Assembly (NCBI RefSeq): GCF_000002425.4
Contig: NC_037253.1
Span: forward strand, 8,365,176 to 8,429,175
Length of the DNA stretch: 64,000 bases
Reading direction: 5' to 3'
DNA from: Physcomitrium patens
Taxonomy: Eukaryota; Streptophyta; Bryopsida; Funariales; Funariaceae
Shown here: positions 48,600-59,096 of the stretch, in pieces
Layout: each line of letters opens with the position of its first letter
Numbering within the stretch: position 1 is the stretch's first letter
Program-made: the position numbers and the translations under genes
The notes under the pieces: generated by a model
The model's database searches: none
What the model saw: only the letters and a program-made list of their open reading frames with translations
Told to the model about the DNA's origin: nothing

Positions 48600-50416
48600 T
48601 TGCTCATTGTTATCTACAACTTTAGATATAGGTGCTTTCGTCATCGCTGAAGGGAATAGTCGTTGGAGTAACAAATGGTAGTGGTGTGCAGGGGCATGAC
48701 AAGGCACCAGTTCATGTTGAAAGAACACAGTTAATACATATAATTGCACGAAATCTCATGAATTGCCTCATTACCACGCACTCCTTGAAAGTAAATGAAA
48801 TCGATGCGCCTTTCAAAAGTGCTACACTACAATTTACGTGGGAAGCAACAGACTCGCACCGAAATCGTCACACACTGCAAGGTTTTTATGCTTTGAAATC
48901 GTCTGAAGTAACGACCTGAGAGAATTCGCGGTTACGAAGATGTGGGGTGTTTGATGACCTATACACTCCGACAAAATTGGATACGAAGCCATTCCACACC
49001 AGAAGGATCTGCTTGTTCAAAGCTTGATGAATTGGAATTCCGTTGGTGCTTGCTGCGTTTCTGTTCTACTTATCATTTGGCGCAATGGGGGCGCTCCAAA
49101 ATCACATCTTTCCACTTTCATCAGCGAAAATGTCAGTCACAGCTCTTGTGACAGTGGAACAGATGGCTTCCGTTTGATACGCACAACTAGCAGCGTCTAG
49201 GTTCACGCCCAAGTTGATTGGATGTATGAATAAGGCAAGGACACATAGAAGAACATTGCAAAAATTCACAAAAATTGCTAGTTTCCAAGTAAGAACAACG
49301 AGAGATCAGCATTTGTCAAAGTTCATGTCAGTAGTCAGACAAGTGTGATTAGACGGAGAACGATGCACTGTGCCGAGAACTAACTACAAGTTTGCACCGT
49401 GTGCTCTTCTGCGCACGTTTTGTTACGGAGACCTCGAACATCCCATTATTTTGCACTTAGTAGCGATAACAAGATATGAATATCATCTTTTTTTAGCAAC
49501 TTGTAAAGTTTAGATGAGATGGAATGAGTCGCAATCTGAGAGTGTGACTGCAGCCCATAGGATGGTATCTTAGAAGACTTCACCTCATAATAACATGCGC
49601 TTAATATCATGTTACATGTATTTTTATTGAAAGGATCGGTAAAACTTGTGTGACGCTCGACTGGTGATTTTGCTGTAGATTTTATTAGTAATGGTTGCGA
49701 TTGTATACAAGGAAATTTGAGCAAGCATTGGATACCATCATTCGTGCTTTCAAGGATGTCACACAACACTACGTCAACAAATGGCCTTGAAGTGAACAGA
49801 CAGGGATGAGTCACAATCTTTGCAAGCTGAGTCCATTTTCCACTAATTAACAATCTGATTGCCTCCGCTGCAATTTTTAACTAGCACCAAGCATCCATCT
49901 AGACATGAATAATGAACTGATAACCCCTTAATCTCGGAAAACAGACCTGCATTGTCCTGCCGGTTGAACCTCAAACATCAACAGAAAAATGAGCTGGTTT
50001 CCCACTAGAAATGGATCCCAAGCCTTGCCAGCGTCTCGCCACCGAAAATAAAAAGTCACAGTAGACCATCCAATTAACAGTAATTCAGAATGCAGCAGAT
50101 CATTCCACTCGCGGATGATTCTTAGGGGCAACCGTTTTAAATGCTTATACTCGACTTCGATGTTTACGATGTTGACAGAATCATCACTGATCGATCTTAT
50201 CTACTCCCGAACATTCCTGCATGCACATGGACGTTGTCAATGGACCAAATTTTGCAAACCTGATTGAATGTGTTACACTGAAAGGTTGGCATTATGATCT
50301 TCGTTGACGTCTAGAAACTTGTTAAGCAATCTGACGGAATTGTAAGTGGAGGCACATCACACAAGAATCTCGATTAGATAGGATTAGGGCGTACATTTGT
50401 GATTGAATTCACAGGT
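48600..50416. other. Balanced-composition stretch, no recognised gene
   Basis: This is host-like composition downstream of the glycine-rich protein gene. The longest frame is 135 codons on the minus strand at 49446-49853, with no family resemblance and no supporting context. It may include the 3' UTR of the glycine-rich protein gene near 50417. Confidence 0.5.
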
Positions 50417-51354
50417 TCAATGGTGACCTCCTCCTCCTCCCCCTCCCCCGCCGCCACCGCCACCGCCACCGCCTCCACCTCCACCTCCACCTCCGCCACC
50501 CCCTCCTCCCCCGCCTCCTCCGCCGCCACCTCCTCCTCCTCCTCCTCGATGATATCCTCCAGGTCCATGCCCATAGCCAGATCCGTCTCCATAACCAGAA
50601 CCTGGGTCATTTCCATAGCCTGCTCCATTTCCGTAGCCCGAACCATTTCCATAACATGATCCGTTTCCATTGCCGGGCCAGTTGTTGTACCCACCATTGT
50701 TGTGTCCACCACGGTCGCAGCTATCACAACCTCCTCCCCCATACCATTTTTCAGATGCCGCAAGCTTTCTCGATTTTGGATTCTGCAGACCACAGAGACC
50801 GGATCCAGCTCAGAGATTAATATTCATGGGTCATGGGTATTGTAAAACATTCAAAGTGCCTCGACTTCGAACAGTGCGCGAACAAAATCACTCCCGCTGA
50901 AAGGCATTAATCACAAGAATAGGTGCCACACCTGATGTGAATCGGTCGCATGCAAAAGAATGGGATAGTTCTTATTGCCTATCTGAATAAAACTTAATCG
51001 ATTGGATTTCAGTCTAAACCACAAGTTGTTCATTTTCATTGCTGAGGATTTATTTCGGTTAGTATCACTGCGATGACAAAGCTGATTCTGAAATGTCAGC
51101 TGAAATGTAGTTGCTATCATGAGTCTAACTTTTGTGTATCAATGATCTGTGGAGGAATCTTCAAGAGACATCCACAAGAATTAGTTGAACTACAACCTTG
51201 CAAGGTATAGGAAACTTGCCCTGATGCCGATCGCAGCTTGCGCAGGATTATCCATAAGGTGAGGCCTGGCCAACACGGGAAGAATAAGAGCCTGGATAAT
51301 GAAAAGTGCAATAAGAACAAAAAAGACGTCTCCAAACAACTTAGTAGTCGCCAT
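50417..51354 (-). CDS. Secreted glycine-rich protein, two exons
   Basis: Exon 1 runs 51354-51220 (45 codons from ATG) and exon 2 runs 50782-50417 (121 codons and TGA), giving 166 residues. Exon 1 encodes a signal peptide: Met-Ala-Thr-Thr-Lys, a long hydrophobic core, then PVLA with likely cleavage after residue 29. Exon 2 encodes NPKSRKLAASEKWY, a CDSCD pair, repeats of GYGNGSGYGNGAGYGN type, and then exactly 40 consecutive Gly before His-His-stop. This is the build of plant cell-wall glycine-rich structural proteins, so the extracellular matrix is the likely site. The intron (51219-50783, 437 nt) starts GCAAGT and ends CTGCAG. It is a GC-AG intron in phase 0, and both exons agree in phase. 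The nearest GT donor would shift the frame. Other frames across the GGN tract are shadows. Confidence 0.75.
50783..51219 (-). other. Predicted GC-AG intron of the glycine-rich protein gene
   Basis: The donor GCAAGT matches the known consensus for the rare GC class, and the acceptor is a pyrimidine-rich stretch ending CTGCAG. Phase 0 at both ends. Inferred from frame consistency, not from transcripts. Confidence 0.6.
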
Positions 51355-51405
51355 CGCTGCACGATGTAACGTTGAAGCGACGCAGTAGAGTTATAGCTCA
51401 CCATG

Positions 51406-51408
<3 letters not shown>

Positions 51409-51437
<29 letters not shown>
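51409..51437 (-). promoter_or_regulatory. (TA)n tract in TATA-box position of the glycine-rich protein gene
   Basis: An AT dinucleotide run of 29 bp ends 54 nt upstream of the exon 1 ATG. If used as a TATA box it would give a start near 51380 and a short leader, and would leave out the upstream ATG at 51404. It could also be only a microsatellite. Confidence 0.45.
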
Positions 51438-51440
<3 letters not shown>

Positions 51441-54232
51441 CTAGAAATGCACAGAACCAACTGCTTCTGAACGCAGTACATGTGAAACTGCAACAGTATT
51501 TCAAAGTTATCAAATCAACTTAGACCTTTGCAGTTCATCGAGAGCTTGTGCTTAAACTCTGCAAGTTAAGGGAGAAATATTACTCCCTAAGCCAATTGAG
51601 TAGCTGCAGGAATCCGAACAGCTTGGCGTCTTAATGCTCTGGTTCGTACAGTACCGTGATGTTAGGTTTTCTTCTGTACCGGAATGAACCGCCCCATCGC
51701 AAGGATTTTATCCAGACCACCCACCTCCGCCGTGGATACATCTCCTTCTATGCAAATTATTATGCAGTTGCAACAACCCTGGAAAGCATGAAATCAGATT
51801 TTACGGCCAACGCTTGTCGCAACACATGTCTAGGCGGCAGTTTTAAATTCATATGCAACATGTGAAAAATGTGTGGAGATTGCACACTTTTGGAACTGTG
51901 TACTAATTCTCTAACATGGCAGTGGTGTCAACCGATTTTTGAGCCAATTTCCACCTTAAACCTTAAAGCCTGTTACATGGCTTCTAAAACCCTGCAGCTA
52001 CATCACGAACCTGTAGAACCACATGCAGGGTCTAGGATTGTGGGTATTTGGTGAAACTAAGCATAGCTGGAATGGCTGAAACATCGAATTAATCCACTAG
52101 TTACCGGCGCGGCACACGCCATTAAATTGAGAATTTGCATCATTTGCTACTGAGTTCCGTCAATTGTCCGGAAAAGAAATTACAGCAGCGACCGTTTCAT
52201 CAAAAGCAATCAGTTCCTGTGTATGGTCCCAATAGTTGCGTGACAGGATGATGTAACAGACAGAAAATTATGAGAGACACGCATTTATGGGGAAACCTGG
52301 GATGTTAGCATGATTCAAGGTCTGAATTAGGACTTCATTACCTGCATCGCTGCCTTAACTGCCGCAACGCAGCAGGGGAGCATCTCCCTCTTTACCATCT
52401 ATTTTCAAGCTGAAACCACGTTGTTTATTTTCCGAATAATTCTTGAAATAATTAATGAATGACAAAACCCACAAGACTAGTCTCACTGAGATTGAATGCA
52501 CAAGCTTCCAATTCCTTGTCCATTACCACATGGAAAGACTAAGGTTTTGAGGTGCAACTGGCACAAAATCTGGCTATCTTGAAGCAAATTGAGTGTGTCT
52601 GAACAATGACTTTTTGATGCTAAAACTAAAAGAGAACCAATTTGGAGAATATCTTTCAGCTACTTTCTTGTAATTATGTACGTTGACACATCCCAAAAAT
52701 TGTGAACCTATTCAAGATTCATACCATCCGCCAAGCAAAGACTGCGGGGGGCACGTGAACATTTGCAAAGCTAAGCTTGCTGGCGTATATGATGGCATAT
52801 TTTGTCAGGCGTCATCGTGGAATGCAAGTCGTTAGAGTGCAACAAATCGTCCAGCCATATTCTCTCTTTCATGCTCATGAATCAAGCGTTTCTTAAAATG
52901 GACGGATCTTTCAAGTAACAAATCCGAGACGAATCCAGTAGGAGTAATGACTTCTCGTTTTACAAAACTAGATCCTACTTGCTTATTAAGGTATCAGCAA
53001 TACATGTCTCTTACGGAGCTTATAGAGACATATACTATCTTCACTTGAGCATCAAAGATTCAGTAAAGAATGGTGGCTTTTTAAACTAGGTTGACTCATT
53101 CGTCGATGCAGAAACGGCACTCGTGAGGCACTTCTACATGAAGGCCAGGACAGATGGAACTATCGAAACAGCCACTTATTCTCTGGAGGAAAATTATATT
53201 TAAAATGAAATGAAATAAAATAAAAAGAAGCAGACTATCAAAATGTGCACAATCATAGTGCTGTGACTTCACCTGGTAGATTTTCCTGGCAGGCCTCCTA
53301 CGACATGTTAGCCTAAGGAATATCCGGACAAACTTCCAACAACAAATTCTCCCCCATCCTTCGCCATTTTACCTCCTCTGCCGTGCTGAAGCAGTGGAGG
53401 GAAGAGCAGGTCCTCACCACCCCCAGCTCATCAGCTCTGAGCCTTCCGCCTCTCGTTCTCCACCAAGGTACAGAAACACCCACGCTTGCAGCTTGCGGAC
53501 TTTGGATAATCCTGTCAGCAAGGATTGACAACGCCAGGTCCACGATAAGAGGCATCCGAGGAGATTACCTAGTTTCTGAGGGGAAGGAGGTGGGGAAACC
53601 CGACGACAGCTTGGTCTCCATGAGGAGGCAGTAGGATTGGTCCCGAAACCCCGAGCAAAACCCGCGGCCCCACAAGATTTGCAAAGGCAATTCCGCTCGA
53701 AGCCGGCATGCTTCACCTGAAGGTTGACCACCAATTCGTGAGCGTTCACGCTGCAATTAGCAGCGTGTCATCGTTTGCCCAATGTGGGAAAAGTGCGTCA
53801 CTCGAAGCTGATCGTTCCCCGACCCAATCGCACTTTTGCCTCGCAACCTCTTTGTCCCTGCCGATTTTTAAAGCTTTGTTTGATTACTAGCTTGATTGGT
53901 TCGGTGTGAAACCAACATTTGGTCGAAAGGAAAAGTTGCACAGCAATAATCGCGATAGCCCACGCATATCCTCCGCATTGTGCAAGCAATTGCGACCTTT
54001 TTCTTTCACTTTTTATATAATTTTCTTTGAGTTTGGGTTTGTCTTTTTCACATTTCGGTATGTACAATGTTCGCTTTCCGTAATCAGTTAAAAATGCTTA
54101 AATTTGTTGTCGCGTTTTGAAATCCAACTGCATATGGTTTTATAACACCTGTTCATTGCATTCAATTGCGCTCCATGTGTGAGGTCTATTTCATGGTCCT
54201 ACAAGCTTATAGCCTTTTCTCCCTCACTTGTG

Positions 54233-54265
<33 letters not shown>

Positions 54266-54556
54266 TACACATAAATCCTAGTGGAAATTTGTGCAATTGA
54301 GTATGCAAACAATGTTCATAACTACATAAGTCTTCTACAACAATTCTTAAAAACATAAGTTAAAAACATATACATATAATAATTCTACATATGGTCAACA
54401 CCATAGAAATGGAGTTTTCTTATCCACTTCTACATCAGAAACACCATAAATATTGTAATCATTACACTTCTACATTACACTTTTTCTTTTAGGCTCTGTA
54501 TTAAAAGATACTTCCAGAGCATAAAAAATATATTTTGCTTTTGGTTTTCACGTTTT

Positions 54557-54588
<32 letters not shown>

Positions 54589-55098
54589 AGTATATGTGTG
54601 TATGGTTCCAGTGCCATAGCACTTTAAGGCAAAATTAGTACATGAATCAGATTTTTGTAAAACTTTTTAAGAAATTATCATAATCTACCTTTTATGAAAC
54701 AATACAATATTCGTGTACATTGCATGTTATTCCTCTTTTAATACAGTCACCTCATGGATTCTAATTACGAAATTGAAAACGAAGTAGAACTGTGTTTACA
54801 GCTTTATTTCACTGTTTGAATTTGACAGACAGAATTGGTTGAACATTAGCACAATTATTCTTTACCTTGAATGGAGAATCGAAACGGACCCATACATCAA
54901 AGTGGTCCTTCGTTAAGTCTTCGTTAACCTGCTGTGACAGTTGCGTATTGTAATTAGCACCTGAATCTCAAGGGCTCGGGGCCGCGAATATGTCTCGGGC
55001 CAAACTTTTGAGCCGCTACTGGTTGATTTCCTTCATAACAGACCATGACGAATTTGTGGAAGAAAAAATTGCTCTATTCCACGATTCGTCAACATCCA

Positions 55099-55108
55099 GT
55101 GACGTCAC
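55099..55108. promoter_or_regulatory. Perfect palindrome GTGACGTCAC (bZIP-type site)
   Basis: It contains TGACGTCA, the classical binding palindrome of bZIP factors. A single occurrence in host-like DNA; it may be chance. Confidence 0.3.
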
Positions 55109-55693
55109 TACCTCTGCCGCCCCTCTGTTCAACGTTGCTCTATTCCCCCTTGCATCTGCCTTCGTTGTCTGTGCACCTGTTTCGCCTTCGCTAGATATGG
55201 CTGACACCACGGATTCCGTCCGCAATTCCTCCTGTAACTAGATTTGGAATCTTGCTTAGTGGCCATCACAACAGTAAATGCGTTTCACCTCCTTGCTATG
55301 AGGAACATGGATTTTTTTCCGCTGTACTATTCCTGTGCGAAAATCTTCATCAGTATTTTTACCTAACCGTGCCCGTTCGCAGGGCCACAGAGGGTAAGCT
55401 TCTCTCTCCCCTTCCTCGGGCTCTCTGCACTCTGACCGGTTCTACTTGCGGAGGACAGCATGCTCGGTGCAGAATTCCCAAGTCTGACTGTGCAGTCGAC
55501 AGGGCGAGAGACTATAATTAGTGGCCCCCCCGTTACCCAGTTGGACTGGGCGGGAAAGATGCTTCTATGCCTTTGAATTCCCTCCTTTTCCTTGGCGACC
55601 ACGAGATGCCAGAAAACATCTCAGTTGGCATCTGCGCTTGAGTTACTTGTGAGTTGGTGCAAATGACACAGAGCCTCCCACAAAAACCCCCGA

Positions 55694-55750
55694 CCCCCAA
55701 TAAATATAATATATATTTTTGCCCCCCAATAAATGTAATATATATTTTTG
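55694..55750. repeat. Tandem duplication, 29-bp unit, two copies
   Basis: CCCCAATAAAT followed by an AT stretch and TTTTTG occurs twice in tandem with one internal difference. Confidence 0.8.
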
Positions 55751-56220
55751 TATGTGCGTGTGCACACTCACGCAAGGAATTATGTACTTGCAGGGAATAT
55801 GTAACTTTTATATACAATTGTATATTATTATTATTAAAAAAAATAATATTGTAATTGATATTCTTTTTGAAAGTTCCAAATCATGATGTCTTTCCTACGT
55901 AAAGTTAAAACCAAATTTTTACTGAGTTCATGAAGCATTCATATTACCATATTACTTCCTTTGCATATAATATGTTGAAGAGAAACATGATTTAGTTAGG
56001 ATACCACAGAATGGAAGGAGAGAAGGGTGAAGAAAAGGGAAAAATATGAATAAATAAATTAATTAATATGGGAGAATATTAAATCTGTCCACTTAAATTC
56101 ACCCACCATATGATTATGCAATTTGAAATTGTTTCAAGACTTCTTCAGCCCGACCCCAATTCCTTCAAGTCTTTGTGCTGCCATGGTGAGTTGATTTAAG
56201 ATTTAGGTGGGTGGACTTAC

Positions 56221-56677
56221 TATTCCCCTTTCTATATTCACTAAAGTTGGAAGTCTCTGTTTTGTCTGATTAATAGAATGTAATTTTTTATTTTATTTTT
56301 ACGTATAATAATACAATACATAATAAAAACCAAGAATATAAACATTATAATTTAATATAAAATTAAGTTATTTAATTAATATTTCATAAAAAATATCCAT
56401 AAAAAATTATATTCTTAAAAATTATATATATATATATATATAATGAAAATTTGATAGAAAATGATATTAATTTGCAACAGTAAAAAAACTTAAAATTTTG
56501 GTTTATGATGTAATTTTATAATTTTTAATTATAAAAATAAATTCTCATCATATTTATATAAATATTATTATTATTATAAATTATCAATGTATAGAATAAT
56601 AAAAAACTAAAAAATTAAAAATTAAAAATTATACATTCATATTTTATGAATACCATACAAAAATTAACACTATATAT
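56221..56677. other. AT-rich stretch, no gene
   Basis: Composition drops sharply to AT-rich. A TA run lies near 56427-56442. Nothing else was seen. Confidence 0.6.
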
Positions 56678-57215
56678 TATTAAGGACATAACTCTTAAAG
56701 AATTGAAAGTTCAATGCACTCTTATGTCATTTGAAAAGACTAGATAATCACTCAAAGATAATATAATATTAAATTAGAATGATTATTGCCAAAAACAAGA
56801 AGACTAAGAAGACTTGAAACAAGACTAAGGACTAAAAAAGCATTATTAAGAGTGAAGAAGACTTCACTCTTGTCTCTATATATACTCTTTAACTAAAAGC
56901 TATATAACAATGTTTTATACGACCTCCAACACGTGTTGACTTGGCTAGTTACATGTCTTATCTTACAAGACAAGTTTTCTATATGTGCACTACATGGTTA
57001 GCTTGTCCTCTAAGCTACCAATACATATAACATATGACTAATTTCATGACTAAGTTTCTAACCTATCAATTAACTACAAACATGTATAAAGTCAAAGCAA
57101 TGTTTATAGAGCTTCTAAGAAGTTTATCTAGAAGATATTATAAATTAATCTATTTTCACTTAATTTTACTTAATCATATAGGTAATTATTGAAGTAAATA
57201 TGTATATCCATGACA
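56678..57215 (-). mobile_element. Solo LTR F (family 1), decayed
   Basis: A single LTR of 538 bp in minus orientation, with TATAT on both sides (56673-56677 and 57216-57220), a plausible 5-bp target duplication although AT-rich sites make chance likely. It retains AAGAGTGAAGAAGACTTCACTC-like hairpin text and the TATA region. Solo LTRs arise by recombination between the two LTRs of one element. Older than B, which lies 109 bp away. Confidence 0.75.
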
Positions 57216-57324
57216 TATATATATCTATTTTTATGACCTTTATTTTTTTATTTTTTTGTTTTGTTCTTTTTGTTTTGTTTTTTTTGACACACCAAAGGAA
57301 TGAATCTTTTGGATAAGAACTTCC

Positions 57325-57875
57325 TGTCACGGCCATAATCATGTAAGCTAATAATTACATATAGAAATAGGTAGAAGTAAGTAAAGTAGATAAAAGTAAG
57401 TTAATTCTATAATATTTAATATAGAAGCTTCCTAGAAACTTCCTAGACGCTGCTTTGACTTCATAGGTGTCTTTAATTGACTTTTTGGATTAGAAACGTG
57501 GTCAACAAGTTGGCCATGTGCCACACATGTTGTTAGCTTGAAGATCAAATTAACTATGTGGCCCACACATAGAAAAACTTGCCTTGTAAGTCAAGGCATG
57601 TGTCCTACAAAGTCAACACATATTGGAGGTCCTATAGAACGTCACCACGTAGCCCCTAGTTAGATAGTATATATAGAGACAAGAGTGAAGGCTTCTTCAC
57701 TCTTGTCAACTCCTTTCTTGCTTCTAGTCTAGGTTCAAGAGTCTTTAGTTTCTTGTCTTGTGGCAATAGCCATTCCAGTTTCCTTTTAATATACCTACTT
57801 GTTTATATTTTGACTTATTATATCGAGATAGCCTTTTTGTGTATATTTTCCCTCATCGTGTCTTTGTCCTTGACA
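57325..57875 (+). repeat. 5' LTR of copy B
   Basis: 551 bp, TGTCACGG to CCTTGACA. It is nearly identical to the 5' LTR of A, with about two differences. The TATA box is at 57668-57675. Confidence 0.95.
57668..57709 (+). promoter_or_regulatory. LTR core promoter and inferred transcript start, copy B
   Basis: Same arrangement as in A: TATATATA, the 13-bp hairpin, and ACTCTTGTCAA at 57699-57709 beginning 31 nt after the first T of the TATA box. Confidence 0.6.
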
Positions 57876-57877
57876 GA

Positions 57878-57888
57878 TTGACAAGAGT
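57878..57888 (+). promoter_or_regulatory. Primer-binding site of copy B (self-priming type)
   Basis: TTGACAAGAGT, 2 nt after the 5' LTR, is exactly complementary to 57699-57709. Confidence 0.7.
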
Positions 57889-58086
57889 ACACTTACAATA
57901 TCAGAGCTTTGTTTTTCTTGAGTGAGAGTGGATTACGCCTTTCTCTTGACAAGACATAAGCGTATTAAAAGTTTGCAGATTACCCACTTCTAAACTGATA
58001 TTGTTCTTAGTATCTTCTTTGTTATCAAGTCTTTCTTTTCTTTTGTCTTGAGCAGTATCAAACAAATTTTTCTTCTTAGTGTCATT

Positions 58087-59091
58087 ATGGCAGAGCTTGT
58101 TGAAATGAAGAGTGCAATGGCACAAATGCAAGAGCAAATGAGGGAGTTAATGCTTGCGATGCATCAACTCAACTCACCAACACATGAAAGAACAAGAATA
58201 GCAAAAAGTGGAGATATAAAGATGATCGGAGCTGCTTCAACATCTACAAGAAATCACGTTCCTTCTCCAATTGTACAACACCCTGTAAGCACTAGAGAAC
58301 CAAGAATTGCCTTATCCGAGAAATTTGATGGTACGAGATCTAAGTTTCGAGGGTTCATCAATCAAGTACAATTGGTAATTGAACTTCAACCGCAAAGCTA
58401 TCCAACTCCAAGATCACAAGTCAGGTTTATTGGCACTCTACTTTCTGGTTCTGTATTATCGTGGTTTTCGTCTTTTCTTGAACAACGAAATCCAATATTG
58501 GACAATTTAGAAGCTTTTTTGGCGGAGTTTTGTTCTATGTATGGTGAACACGATGCAACTCGTGTTGCAACAAATAAGATCCGAATTCTGCGACAAGGAA
58601 ATCGTTCAGTAACAGTATATGCTTCACAATTTTGACAACTTGTAATTGACATCAAGTGGGATGATGCTGCGCTCATCAGTCAATTTCTTTATGGATTGCA
58701 ATACGAAGTAAAGAAATTGATGCTCAACTTACCTGATCCTCAAACTTTGAGTCAAGCAATCGATTTTACGGTAAAATGTGATAATCGACTTTTCGAATTT
58801 CGATCTGAGAATCATTCACGGGAACCTCAACGTTATTACTCAATGGCAACATCAACATCTTTGCCAAACGTACATTCGAAAGTAGAAGACATGCAAATTG
58901 ACGCGGTACGTTTTAAACTTCTAACTGAGCAAGAAAAGATTCGTCGTCGTCAAGAAGGAGTATGTTTATATTGCAGAGAACCTAAGCACACTGCTCAATA
59001 TTGTCCAAAGAAGCGACGCAACTATAAAATGAGGGGTACGATGGTCAAAGAAAACAACATGTTGGAAAACGGATTCGTCCAGCTACAATAG
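58087..59091 (+). pseudogene. gag: gag region of copy B
   Basis: It matches the gag of copy A throughout: coiled-coil-like start, capsid core and CCHC knuckle (CLYCREPKHTAQYC) near 58960-59005. Part of a fossil with a few breaks. Confidence 0.85.
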
Positions 59092-59096
59092 GGACC

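Larger units (their letters stand above)
51440..56220. other. Balanced-composition stretch upstream of the glycine-rich protein gene
   Basis: The composition is host-like, with a GC-richer part at 53300-53760 and 54960-55600. Overlapping frames of 60-111 codons exist on both strands there, but none resembles a known family, and codon-level arguments cannot choose between them. TA runs lie at 54232-54259 and 54563-54588. It may hold promoter or UTR sequence of a neighbouring gene. Confidence 0.5.

Noticed and set aside
49446-49853. 135-codon minus-strand frame
   Set aside because: The longest frame in its region, but with no motif, no signal peptide and no context. It could be chance.
50374-50793. 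Long acidic frame (minus strand) and Ser/Ala/Thr-rich frame (plus strand) over the GGN tract
   Set aside because: Both are low-complexity shadows of the (GGN)n repeat. The glycine frame continues into a sensible repeat domain and joins a signal-peptide exon in phase.
53313-53890. Cluster of frames of 60-111 codons on both strands
   Set aside because: GC-richer DNA lengthens chance frames. None has recognisable domains, and they exclude one another.
54990-55602. Frames of 69-89 codons on both strands
   Set aside because: No homology signal, repeats or neighbouring exons to choose a strand. The bZIP palindrome inside argues weakly for regulatory DNA instead.
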